Shown in pieces: positions 24,530 through 32,827 of a stretch of DNA of 64,000 bases (within the stretch, counting starts at the first letter, position 1; every line of letters begins with the position of its first letter). The notes beneath the pieces were generated by a model, which saw only the letters and a program-made list of their open reading frames with translations, searched no databases and was not told where the DNA came from. The position numbers and the translations under genes are program-made. Origin of the DNA: Variovorax sp. Sphag1AA (GTDB lineage Bacteria > Pseudomonadota > Gammaproteobacteria > Burkholderiales > Burkholderiaceae_C); the NCBI RefSeq assembly GCF_014192575.1, contig NZ_JACHYC010000001.1, positions 1,116,001 through 1,180,000 on the forward strand. The letters are read 5' to 3'.

Positions 24530-25450
24530 ATGATCCCAGTCGACGAAATACGCCTGAACTTCAACCCGGCATCGCTGGTGCTGCTCAATGCGGTGCTGGG
24601 CTTCCTGATGTTCGGCATCGCGCTGGACACGCGCATCGCCGACTTCAAGCGCGTGATGCGCATGCCGGTCGCGATGACGGTCGGCGTCGCGGCGCAGTTC
24701 ATCGTGCTGCCCGCGGTCACCTTCGTGCTGACGCTGCTGCTCAAGCCCGCGCCGAGCATCGCGCTGGGCATGATCCTGGTGGCCTGCTGCCCGCCAGGCA
24801 ACGTGTCGAACATCCTCACGCATCGCGCGGGCGGCAATGTGGCGCTGTCGGTATCGATGACGGCGCTGTCGAACCTCATCTCCATCTTCGTGATGCCGCT
24901 GAACTTCGCGTTCTGGGGCAGCATCCATCCGACCGCCGCGCCGCTGCTGAAGACCATCGCGCTCGATCCGGGCGAGATGGTGATGCACATCGTCGCGATC
25001 ATCGGCGCGCCTTTCGTGATCGGCATTGCCTTTGCGCACTACCTGCCGAAGCTCACCGAACGCATCAAGAAGCCGGTGCGGATCATGAGCTTCATCTGCC
25101 TGATCGGCTTCATCCTCGCGGCCATTGCAGGCAACTGGCGCTACTTCCTCGACTACGTCGGGCTCGTGCTCCTGGCCGTGGTGCTGCATGACGCGCTCGC
25201 CTTCGCGACCGGCTACGCATGCGCCACAGCAACCGGGCTTGGCGAATACGATCGCCGCGCCGTCAGCTTCGAGGTCGGCATCCGCAACGCGGGCCTCGGT
25301 CTGGTGTTGATCTTCAGCTTCTTCGGCGGCCTCGGCGGCATGGCGGTGGTCGCCGGCGTGTGGGGCTTCTGGGACATCATCGCGGGCCTCGCGCTCGCCG
25401 CGTGGTGGGCACGTCGCCCACTGCCCGCAACGGCCGTGCGGTCGGCCTGA
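24530..25450 (+). CDS. BASS-family (bile acid:sodium symporter-like) membrane transporter
   Basis: 306 residues, about nine to ten membrane segments, with the family landmarks GFLMFGIALDTRIADF (about 25-40) and CCPPGNVSNILTHRAGGNVALSVSMTA, split between the two crossover helices (about 84-110). A second crossover region EVGIRNAGLGLVL lies near residue 248. BASS proteins import organic anions with sodium (bile acids, pyruvate, pantothenate, sulfated compounds). Ribosome-binding site GAGGAG precedes ATG 24530. Substrate unknown, presumably that of the flanking oxidoreductases. Confidence 0.9.
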   Translation: MIPVDEIRLNFNPASLVLLNAVLGFLMFGIALDTRIADFKRVMRMPVAMTVGVAAQFIVLPAVTFVLTLLLKPAPSIALGMILVACCPPGNVSNILTHRAGGNVALSVSMTALSNLISIFVMPLNFAFWGSIHPTAAPLLKTIALDPGEMVMHIVAIIGAPFVIGIAFAHYLPKLTERIKKPVRIMSFICLIGFILAAIAGNWRYFLDYVGLVLLAVVLHDALAFATGYACATATGLGEYDRRAVSFEVGIRNAGLGLVLIFSFFGGLGGMAVVAGVWGFWDIIAGLALAAWWARRPLPATAVRSA

Positions 25451-25479
25451 ATCCGAATTCCTTTTCCCGAGTCCCTTTC

Positions 25480-26487
25480 ATGGAAGCTTCCAAGCCCCTC
25501 GCGGCCCGCCGCGTGCTCGTCACTGGCGCCGATGGTTTTCTCGGCCGCACGGTAGTGGCCGCGCTCTCGCGCCTGCCGGACATCCAGCACGTGGTCGCGC
25601 TCGACGTTCGCGAAGTGCCGGCCGACCGGCGCTTGCCTGGCGTCGTCTACGCAGTGCAGGACGTGCGCACGCCGGAGATCGGCGTCACGCTCGGCGAGCA
25701 CGCGATCGACACCGTGGTGCACCTCGCCTCGATCGTGACGCCCGGGCGCGGCAGCACGCGGCAGTTCGAGTATTCGGTCGACGTGCTGGGCACGCGCAAC
25801 GTGCTCGAAGCCTGTATCGCCAATGGCGTCAGCCACATCGTGGTGTCGTCGAGCGGTGCGGCCTACGGCTACCACTCCGACAACCCCGCGTGGATCGACG
25901 AAGACGATGCGCTGCGCGGCAACCAGGCCTTCGCCTATTCGCACCACAAGCGACTGGTGGAAGAGATGCTCGCCGCCTACCGCGTGTCGCATCCGGCGCT
26001 GCGCCAGACGGTGCTGCGCATCGGCACCATCCTCGGCGAGAACGTGCACAACCAGATCACGGCACTGTTCGAAAAGCCCCGCATCCTCGCGATCCGCGGC
26101 AGCGACAGCCCCTTCGTCTTCATCTGGGACGAGGACGTGACCGGCTGCGTGATCCACGCGATCACCACCGGCCGCGCCGGCTGCTTCAACGTGGCGGGCG
26201 ACGGCGCGCTCACCTTGTCGCAGATCGCATCGATCCTGCACAAGCCGATGCTGGTGCTGCCCGCATCGCTGTTGAAGATCGCGCTCACGATCGGCTCGCA
26301 CCTGGGGCTGACGCGCTATGGGCCCGAGCAACTCGATTTCCTGCGCTACCGGCCGGTGCTGTCGAACAAGCGGCTGAAGGACGACTTCGGCTACGTGCCA
26401 CGCAAGACCAGTCTCGAAGCCTTCCTTGCCTACAAGGCGGCGCGCGAAGCCCGCGCGCAGTCGCAACCTGCGCAGGCGAACGCGTGA
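25480..26487 (+). CDS. NAD-dependent epimerase/dehydratase (extended SDR)
   Basis: 335 residues. Start motif RVLVTGADGFLGRTVV (about 11-26), HLASIVTPGRG near 83, SSSGAAYGYH near 122 and catalytic YSHHK near 150 define an extended SDR. It acts on a sugar-nucleotide-like or hydroxy/keto substrate. In this cluster it may act as a dehydrogenase on the imported compound. ATG 25480 follows the BASS gene by 29 bases, and its stop overlaps the next start (GTGA), so translation is coupled. Confidence 0.88.
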   Translation: MEASKPLAARRVLVTGADGFLGRTVVAALSRLPDIQHVVALDVREVPADRRLPGVVYAVQDVRTPEIGVTLGEHAIDTVVHLASIVTPGRGSTRQFEYSVDVLGTRNVLEACIANGVSHIVVSSSGAAYGYHSDNPAWIDEDDALRGNQAFAYSHHKRLVEEMLAAYRVSHPALRQTVLRIGTILGENVHNQITALFEKPRILAIRGSDSPFVFIWDEDVTGCVIHAITTGRAGCFNVAGDGALTLSQIASILHKPMLVLPASLLKIALTIGSHLGLTRYGPEQLDFLRYRPVLSNKRLKDDFGYVPRKTSLEAFLAYKAAREARAQSQPAQANA

Positions 26488-27413
26488 GCACGCAGACAGG
26501 CCTCAGCCGCGCAGACCTCGGCCGCGCTTTGGCGGTGGTGGTGATCTGGGGCCTGAACTTCGTCGTGATGAAGCTCGGGCTGCGCGAGCTGAGCCCGATG
26601 CTGCTCGGCTCTCTGCGGTTTGCCGCCGCGTCGTTGCCGCTGCTCTTCTTCGTCCGCAGGCCGGCACTGCCGTGGCGCTACCTGCTGGCCTACGGGCTCG
26701 CGCAGGGACTCGGCCAGTTCGGCTTTCTCTTCCTCGGGTTGAAGCTCGGCATGACGGCGGGCATGGCCTCGGTGGTGATGCAGACGCAGGCCTTCTTCAC
26801 GCTGATGCTCGCCGCGCCCCTGCTGGGCGAACGCGCGCACCGCAGGCAATGGATCGGCATCGCGGTCGCGCTCGCGGGCCTCGTGCTGATCGCGACCGCG
26901 CATGGTGAAGGCCCAGGGCAGATGACCCTCATCGGCTTCATCCTCACGCTATCCGCCGCCTTCATGTGGGCGAGTTCGAACATCGTGGTGCGCTTCGCGA
27001 CGCGGGCGGTCCCCGCCTACGACCCGTTCGGCTTCATCGTGTGGAGCAGCCTCGTGCCGATCGTGCCCTTCGCGGTCTTCGCGGTGTCGATGGAAGGTCC
27101 GTCGACGGTGATGCACCAGCTCGCGAACCTCGACCTCGGCGCCGTGCTCTCGGTGCTCTATCTCGCGTGGTTCGCGACGCTGCTTGCCTACACGCTGTGG
27201 ACGCGCCTGCTGCAGCGTCACCCGGCCGGCCGCGTGGTGCCGTTCTCGCTGTTGGTGCCGGTCGTCGGCTTGGCAGCGGCCGCCATCTGTTTTGGCGAAC
27301 GCCCGAGCCCCGCGCAGTGGCTCGGCACCGCCGCGGTGCTGCTCGGGCTGATGATCAACCAGGGCTTCGGCGCACGCGCCCTGGCGTTCCTGCGCGATCC
27401 GAAGCGCGCCTGA
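26484..27413 (+). CDS. EamA/DMT-family transporter
   Basis: 309 residues with ten predicted membrane helices in two EamA repeats (about 8-135 and 150-295). WGLNFVVMKLGLRELSP lies at the start of repeat one and WASSNIVVRFA at the start of repeat two. The GTG start overlaps the upstream stop by four bases. EamA carriers usually export metabolites or amino acids. As the last gene of the SDR-FMO-BASS cluster it may export a product or relieve metabolite toxicity (inference). Confidence 0.88.
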   Translation: MSTQTGLSRADLGRALAVVVIWGLNFVVMKLGLRELSPMLLGSLRFAAASLPLLFFVRRPALPWRYLLAYGLAQGLGQFGFLFLGLKLGMTAGMASVVMQTQAFFTLMLAAPLLGERAHRRQWIGIAVALAGLVLIATAHGEGPGQMTLIGFILTLSAAFMWASSNIVVRFATRAVPAYDPFGFIVWSSLVPIVPFAVFAVSMEGPSTVMHQLANLDLGAVLSVLYLAWFATLLAYTLWTRLLQRHPAGRVVPFSLLVPVVGLAAAAICFGERPSPAQWLGTAAVLLGLMINQGFGARALAFLRDPKRA

Positions 27414-27422
27414 TCGCGGCGA

Positions 27423-28325
27423 TCAGCGCTGCGCCTTGTCCTTCTGGTTCTGCGCCTCGATGCGCTCGCGCGCGGCAAGCCATTCCGCATCGCTCCACTG
27501 GCGCAGTTCGTAGAAGTTGCCGCCGGTGGCCAGCGCGCCGCCGCCGTCCATCATGATGCTCTGGCCGTTGAGCCAGTCGCACTGGCCGCGCGCCATGAGG
27601 AAGGTCGCGAGGTTCTGCAACTCGCTCATCTCGCCGGTGCGCGCCATCGGGTTGAGCGCCTTACTGCGCGCGCCGGGCTCCTCGCCGGGGTTCAGGCGCT
27701 TGCTCATGCCTTCGGTCGGGATCTCGCCCGGCCCGACCGCATTGAGACGAATGCCATGGCGCGCCCATTCGATCGCCAGCGACTTCGTCATCACCTCGAT
27801 GCCCGCCTTGCTCATCGCCGAGGGCACGACGTAGGGGCCACCGTTGTCGACCCAGGTGACGATGATGCTCATCACGCTGCGGTACGGGTCGCCGTGCTTC
27901 CACTTGCCGGCTTTCGCTTCGGCGATCCAGCGCTTGCCCACGGCCTGCGTGACGTAGAACGTGCCGTGGAAGACGATGTTCGCGATCGCATCGAAGGCGC
28001 GCGGCGAGAGGGCCTCGGTCGGCGAGACGAAATTGCCCGCCGCGTTGTTGATCAGCCCGTTCAAGCCGCCTGACTGCCAGAGGGCTTCCACCATCTCTTC
28101 CACCGCTTGTGCGTTGCGGATATCGAGCCCGAACGTATCGACGCGTCGCCCGGGGAATTGCTTGCGCCACTCGCTCGCGGTTTCCTCCAGCACGCTCTCG
28201 CGCCGCCCGCAGATCGCAATGTCGGCGCCCAGGCTCAGGAAGCGCTCGGACATCGCGCGGCCGAGGCCGGTGCCGCCGCCGGTCACCAGAATGCGCTGGC
28301 CGGCCATCAGATCAGATTGGTACAT
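27423..28325 (-). CDS. SDR-family oxidoreductase, 2,4-dienoyl-CoA reductase-like
   Basis: 300 residues. Cofactor motif VTGGGTGLGRAM (about 14-25), NNAAGNF near 93, and the active-site region VPSAMSKAGIEVM near 170. The usual YxxxK is replaced by SAMSK, as in mitochondrial-type 2,4-dienoyl-CoA reductases that use a different Tyr. Likely role is NADPH reduction of unsaturated acyl-CoA in beta-oxidation of unsaturated fatty acids. AAGGAG precedes ATG 28325. Divergent from the CoA-transferase gene. Confidence 0.87.
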   Translation of the reverse strand: MYQSDLMAGQRILVTGGGTGLGRAMSERFLSLGADIAICGRRESVLEETASEWRKQFPGRRVDTFGLDIRNAQAVEEMVEALWQSGGLNGLINNAAGNFVSPTEALSPRAFDAIANIVFHGTFYVTQAVGKRWIAEAKAGKWKHGDPYRSVMSIIVTWVDNGGPYVVPSAMSKAGIEVMTKSLAIEWARHGIRLNAVGPGEIPTEGMSKRLNPGEEPGARSKALNPMARTGEMSELQNLATFLMARGQCDWLNGQSIMMDGGGALATGGNFYELRQWSDAEWLAARERIEAQNQKDKAQR

Positions 28326-28435
28326 GCGGGTCTCCTTCGATTCGTCGGATTGAACGGAATGTGCAGCGCGCATCGTAGATCGCCAGCCGCGAACCGGTAA
28401 GCTCCCGGGCAGGTTTTCAACCGGGAATCCGCTCC

Positions 28436-29311
28436 ATGCCCTCTTCCACCGTAGAAGTCTTCGCGCCGCTGGACGGCGTTCGCGTGCTGAGTCTCGCGCT
28501 CAACCTGCCCGGCCCCGCTGCGCTGATGCGCTGCCGCGCGATGGGCGCGACCTGCACCAAGCTCGAGCCGCCTTCGGGTGATCCGATGGGCCACTACAAC
28601 CGGGCAGCCTACGCGGCAATGCACGAAGGCGTGGCCATCGAAGTCGCCGACCTCAAGACCGAGGCCGGCCAGCAGCACCTGCATCGGGCGCTCGAATCGA
28701 CGGACGTGCTGCTGACTTCGTTCCGGCCTTCCGCGCTCTCGAAACTGGGACTGGATTGGAGCAAGCTGCAGGCGCGGCATCCGACGCTGTCGCAGGTCGC
28801 GATCGTCGGCGCACCCGGCGATCGCGCCGAGGAGCCCGGGCACGACCTCACCTATCTCGCCGAGAGCGGACTCGTCACGGGGATGGATCTGCCGCCCACG
28901 CTGTACGCCGACATGGGCGGCGCGATGCTCGCGAGCGAGGCGGTCCTGAAGGCGGTGCTGCACAAGGCGTCGTCGCCGCGCGCCGGCATCTACCTTGAAG
29001 TCGCGCTCAATGCCGCTGCCGATTGGCTGGCGCTGCCGCGCATCTGGGGACTCACCACGCCCAGCGGCGCAGTCGGTGGCGCGCATGCCGGCTATCGCAT
29101 CTACCCGTGCGCGGATGGCCGCGTGGCCGTGGCCGCACTGGAGCCGCATTTCGCCGCCCGCCTCTGCGAAGCGGCGGGCACGGCGTCAAAGGACATGGCG
29201 GCTGCCGAGACGCACCAAGCGATCGCGCGCTGGATCGCCGCGCGAACCCGCGCGGAACTGGAGGCCATGGCGCGCGAACGCGACGTGCCGCTGCTCACGC
29301 TGCCAGGCTGA
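28436..29311 (+). CDS. Class III CoA-transferase (CaiB/BaiF family), short form
   Basis: 291 residues, shorter than the usual 350-420. It has the N-terminal LDGVRVLSLALNLPGP (about 11-26), the KLEPPSGDP loop near 42, and a catalytic-type Asp in GHDLTYLAE near residue 141. The C-terminal small domain (YRIYPCADGRVAVAALEPHF) is present. Family members move CoA between acids or racemise acyl-CoA thioesters. Its divergent dienoyl-CoA reductase-like neighbour suggests acyl-CoA activation or isomerisation in beta-oxidation. Confidence 0.85.
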   Translation: MPSSTVEVFAPLDGVRVLSLALNLPGPAALMRCRAMGATCTKLEPPSGDPMGHYNRAAYAAMHEGVAIEVADLKTEAGQQHLHRALESTDVLLTSFRPSALSKLGLDWSKLQARHPTLSQVAIVGAPGDRAEEPGHDLTYLAESGLVTGMDLPPTLYADMGGAMLASEAVLKAVLHKASSPRAGIYLEVALNAAADWLALPRIWGLTTPSGAVGGAHAGYRIYPCADGRVAVAALEPHFAARLCEAAGTASKDMAAAETHQAIARWIAARTRAELEAMARERDVPLLTLPG

Positions 29312-29335
29312 GCTGGCCGATAGCGCCGGATCGCG

Positions 29336-29719
29336 CTACTGCGTCATCTCGATCCAGCCAACCGGACAGGCCTGGATCGTCGGGAAGTAGCCGATCGGGT
29401 TCTGGCAATACCAGAGCGCCGGAATGCCGCTCACGAAAACAACCGGCGGCGGTCCGAAGAAGACCGGGCCGCCCGCCACGATGAACCGGCGATGCGGAAA
29501 ACCGGGATGGGTGACGAACACCGGCCGTCCCGGGAAGCCCGGATGCACGAAAACCGCGTTGCGCGCCGGCATGACGCCCACCGCATGCGCACCGCCTCCG
29601 CGCATCCCGCGTGCCCCGCCGCCGGCGCCGCCGCCTTGCATGCCGTTGAAAGCCAGGCTGGTTATCGTCACGCCGCCAGCCACGGCGGCCACCATCAGGG
29701 CCCGTGCGAGTCTCGTCAT
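29336..29719 (-). CDS. Small exported protein, Gly/Pro-rich
   Basis: 127 residues with a hydrophobic N-terminal signal (MTRLARALMVAAVAGGVTITSLA), then a Gly-rich stretch and a C-terminus with two Cys (ALWYCQNPIGYFPTIQACPVGW). The GGAGG ribosome-binding site before ATG 29719 is strong, so an upstream alternative is rejected. Secreted or envelope protein of unknown function. It follows the aldo/keto reductase gene on the same strand. Confidence 0.75.
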   Translation of the reverse strand: MTRLARALMVAAVAGGVTITSLAFNGMQGGGAGGGARGMRGGGAHAVGVMPARNAVFVHPGFPGRPVFVTHPGFPHRRFIVAGGPVFFGPPPVVFVSGIPALWYCQNPIGYFPTIQACPVGWIEMTQ

Positions 29720-29792
29720 GGAGCACCTCCGCTGGATACCCGCTTTGGACTTCAGGCGGATCACCCAAGTTCAGGGCGCCCCCAAGCGGGCG

Positions 29793-30689
29793 TCACAGGG
29801 TTTGCACGAACGCGACCATCCGCTTGCGCTCAGCCGCATCGGGCAAGCGGCCGCGCATTGCACCGAGGTTGTCCGCCATGTGCCCCGGATCGGACGTGCC
29901 CGGAATCACCGCCGTCACGCGTTCGTCGCCCAGCAGGTACTTCAGGAAGAACTGGGCCCAGCTTTCGGCGAAGTCCGTCGACCAGTCTGGCAGCGACTTC
30001 CCGCGCACCGCCCGGAACAGCCGGCCGCGGCCAAAGGGAAGCGCCGTCAGCACGCCCGCGCGAACCTCGGCTGCCAACGGCAGGATGCGATCCTCGACTT
30101 CGCGGTTGTCGAGCGAGTAATCGATCTGCACGAAGTCCGGCTTCTCTCGCCGCAGCACCGACGCGACCGCGTCGTAGGCCCGCTCCGAGGTCGACGTGAT
30201 GCCGACATAGCGGCACACGCCCTGCGTCTTCCACGTCTTGAACTGGGCCAGCGACTGTCCGGGGTTCCGCACGTTGTGAAGCTGCAGCAGATCGACGCGG
30301 CGGGTGGCGAGCCGGGTCAGCGAACGTTCCAGCTCGGCAGGGTCGGGCGACTCCAGCTTGGTCGCGACGAAGAACTTGTCGCGCGACGCCGCCGCAGGCA
30401 TCGCTTGCCCCAGCACCAGTTCGGCGTCACCGTAGGTCGAGGCGGTATCGACGAGCGTTCCTCCTTTGTCGAGCAGCGTGCGCAGGATCTGCGTCGCGGT
30501 CTCGCGGATCTTCGGGTCGTCGTTGTTGAAGACGATGGCCGTTCCCAGGCCCACCGCGGGAATGCGCTCCCCGCTCGATGGAATGGCGCGCGTGACGAGC
30601 GCGGCCTCCTTGCCCTGTCCCAGGCCGGCGAGCGGCCACAGCGCCCCGGCAGCGAGCGCAGAAAAACTCCGCCGTGTCATCGATGCCAT
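29793..30689 (-). CDS. Aldo/keto reductase with Tat-type export signal
   Basis: 298 residues from ATG 30689, or 295 from ATG 30680 (which would give an ATGA overlap with the upstream gene). The N-terminus MTRRSFSALAAGALWPLAGLG fits a twin-arginine signal. The AKR catalytic tetrad is recognisable: Asp/Tyr in VDTASTYGDAELVLG (about 78-92), Lys in FVATKLE (about 108) and His in LLQLHN (about 136). Likely substrate is a carbonyl compound. An exported NADPH enzyme is unusual because the periplasm lacks free NADPH; Tat export of a folded cofactor complex is one explanation. Overlaps the carrier gene upstream. Confidence 0.85.
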   Translation of the reverse strand: MASMTRRSFSALAAGALWPLAGLGQGKEAALVTRAIPSSGERIPAVGLGTAIVFNNDDPKIRETATQILRTLLDKGGTLVDTASTYGDAELVLGQAMPAAASRDKFFVATKLESPDPAELERSLTRLATRRVDLLQLHNVRNPGQSLAQFKTWKTQGVCRYVGITSTSERAYDAVASVLRREKPDFVQIDYSLDNREVEDRILPLAAEVRAGVLTALPFGRGRLFRAVRGKSLPDWSTDFAESWAQFFLKYLLGDERVTAVIPGTSDPGHMADNLGAMRGRLPDAAERKRMVAFVQTL

Positions 30690-32008
30690 GACGGTTCTCC
30701 CGGTTTTCCCAACGGAGTCGAAGCAGGCGCCGGCGCATCACCGGCGGACTGCGCTGCGCGGCGTTCATGCGTGCGCCCCAGCGCGCCCGAGAGCACCAGC
30801 CACACCGCCGCGACCGGCAGCGCGCACAGCGCAATCGCACCAAGCTTGAGCCCCACCGCGTGCAGCGCGTCGTAGACCCAGCCGTAAAGCGCATCGGAGC
30901 CGCGGTAGACCACCACGTCGATCAGGTTCTTGGCCTTGTACTTGTCCTCGCGGTCGACGACCGTGAAGAACACCTGCCGCGCCGGATTCGCGATCGCGAA
31001 GTTCATCCAGCGCTGCAGCACCTGGAACACGAGCACGACCGCCAGGCCCGGCGACCAGGCGATCGCCAGGAAGCCGACGATGTAGACCGCCGGCAGCGCG
31101 CCCGCCGCGATGCCGGTTCCGAAGCGCTGCAGGAAACGCCCGGTGGCAAAGACCTGCGTCGCGAGCGTCAGCAGTCCGACGGCGAGGTCGATGCTCGCGA
31201 AGATGCGCGTCTGCTCGCCGGCGCCCTTGATCGTCGCCGACACCACGTTCGCCTGCATGAAGTACAGCATGGTCGCGCCGAACGACAGCAGACTGACCCA
31301 CGCGCCCACGCCCAGCAGGTACGGCGAGCGGAACATCTTGTAGATGCCCGCGAATGCGCTGCCGCCCACGCGCGCCGGCTCGCGCGGCCCGTCCTGCCGC
31401 ACGCCGACGCTTCGTTCGAGCCGGTGCGCGCAGAACACCGCGATCTCCAGGAACACGATCGCCGCGATCAGCAGGTTGTGCGGCCCGAGCGGCACCGCGA
31501 GCGCGATGGTGATCGTCGGCCCCAGCAGCGCACCGGCGGTCCCACCCGCGCCGATGAACCCGAAGAGCCGCTTGGCCTGCTCGCTCGTGAAGAGGTCCGC
31601 CATGAAGGACCAGAACACCGCCACCGCGAACAGGTTGAACACGCTCACCCAGACGAAGAACACGCGCGCCACGATCACCGGCGCGATGTTCATCGCGAGC
31701 AGCACCCAGAACACCACGAGGTTGAGCACGAAGAAGTGATAGACGATGGGAATGAACCGCGCGCGCGGCAACTTCGCGACCAGCGCACCGTAGAGCGGCT
31801 GCGCCGCGAGCAGCGTCACGAAGGTGGCGGTAAAGAGCCACGGCAGTGCCCGCGTGCCGCCTGCAATGCCCATCTGATCGCGCAGCGGCCGCAGCACGTA
31901 GTAGCCCGCGAGCAGCGCGAAGAAATAGCCGAAGGACCACAACGCAGCCGCCAGCTCCTGCGGTGTGGCCGGAACCACTCGCCGCAGCCAGGGCTCCTGC
32001 GACGTCAT
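30677..32008 (-). CDS. Membrane carrier of the MFS/ATP-ADP antiporter-like type
   Basis: 443 residues, about 11-12 membrane helices. The start ALWSFGYFFALLAGYYVLRPLRDQMGI (about 21-47) and SFMADLFTSEQAKRLFGFIGAGGTAGALLGP (about 132-162) recall bacterial relatives of the nucleotide carrier (NTT/AAA) branch of the MFS. The real substrate is unknown; a nucleotide or nucleotide-like compound is only a suggestion. It lies in an operon with two exported NAD(P)-type oxidoreductases and overlaps both neighbours at ATGA junctions. Confidence 0.8.
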   Translation of the reverse strand: MTSQEPWLRRVVPATPQELAAALWSFGYFFALLAGYYVLRPLRDQMGIAGGTRALPWLFTATFVTLLAAQPLYGALVAKLPRARFIPIVYHFFVLNLVVFWVLLAMNIAPVIVARVFFVWVSVFNLFAVAVFWSFMADLFTSEQAKRLFGFIGAGGTAGALLGPTITIALAVPLGPHNLLIAAIVFLEIAVFCAHRLERSVGVRQDGPREPARVGGSAFAGIYKMFRSPYLLGVGAWVSLLSFGATMLYFMQANVVSATIKGAGEQTRIFASIDLAVGLLTLATQVFATGRFLQRFGTGIAAGALPAVYIVGFLAIAWSPGLAVVLVFQVLQRWMNFAIANPARQVFFTVVDREDKYKAKNLIDVVVYRGSDALYGWVYDALHAVGLKLGAIALCALPVAAVWLVLSGALGRTHERRAAQSAGDAPAPASTPLGKPGEPSWHR

Positions 32009-32748
32009 GGTGCGAGCGACAGCTTCTGCCTGAGTTCAGCCGCGCTCACCGACTGACCGTAGCCCGGCCCGCCGCGCTGGAACTTGCGCGCATCGGCCAG
32101 CTTGCCGACCACCACCGGATCGAAGCCGGCGTCGGTAACCAACGCCGCCGCGACCTTCACCGCTTCGGGGTCGTCACCGGCGATCGGTATGGCGAGCCTC
32201 GGCGGCGGGCGGTTGGCCTCGCGCGCGAAGATCGTGTAGGACATGGTGTTGAACGCTCGCACCAGCCGCGCGCCGCCCAGGTACTTCTGCGACACCACGC
32301 CGATGCCTTCCTGCTCGACCTCGTCGGCCACTGCGCTGCCATCGCGCCCGGCCACGGCATTGCACGCATCGAGGATGATCTTGCCCTTCATCGAAGCGCC
32401 GTAGTCCTTGCCGATCTGCGGCAGCGCACCATAGGGCACCGCGATGAAGAGAGCGTCACCGAATGCGATCGCTTCGGCCACCGTGCCCGCCTTGGCGAGC
32501 GGACCGAGGCTCGCGACAAGGTCCTTGAGTTCTTCCGGGTGGCGCGACGAGAGCATCACGGGATGTCCGGCCTTTGCCCACAGTCCACCGATGGTGCCGC
32601 CGATGCGGCCCGCGCCGATGATGCCGATGCGCATGCCGGAAGCTGTCTGCGCCGCCGCACTGCGCGGCGCAAGCGCCACCAGCACGGCACAGCCACCCGC
32701 GATGAACAGCCCGCGGCGGACGGGGTCGGGACGTGAATGTCGGAGCAT
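32005..32748 (-). CDS. NAD(P)-binding reductase (F420/NADP oxidoreductase-like) with export signal
   Basis: 247 residues. An N-terminal signal-like segment (RRGLFIAGGCAVLVALAPRSAAAQ) precedes a Rossmann motif GIIGAGRIGGTIGGLWAKAGHPV (about 41-63). Then FIAVPYGALP near 101 and NTMSY near 168, as in the NADP oxidoreductase/F420-dependent reductase family. The start MLRHSRPDPVRR has paired Arg, compatible with Tat export. Its stop overlaps the carrier start (ATGA). Periplasmic location is inferred from the signal only. Confidence 0.78.
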   Translation of the reverse strand: MLRHSRPDPVRRGLFIAGGCAVLVALAPRSAAAQTASGMRIGIIGAGRIGGTIGGLWAKAGHPVMLSSRHPEELKDLVASLGPLAKAGTVAEAIAFGDALFIAVPYGALPQIGKDYGASMKGKIILDACNAVAGRDGSAVADEVEQEGIGVVSQKYLGGARLVRAFNTMSYTIFAREANRPPPRLAIPIAGDDPEAVKVAAALVTDAGFDPVVVGKLADARKFQRGGPGYGQSVSAAELRQKLSLAP

Positions 32749-32827
32749 CGGAACCTCCTTGGGTCCAGCGAACCGGCATCATCTTCCCGCGCACCTGCGG
32801 CCGCAAGCGGCTCCCGTGTAAAGCCAC

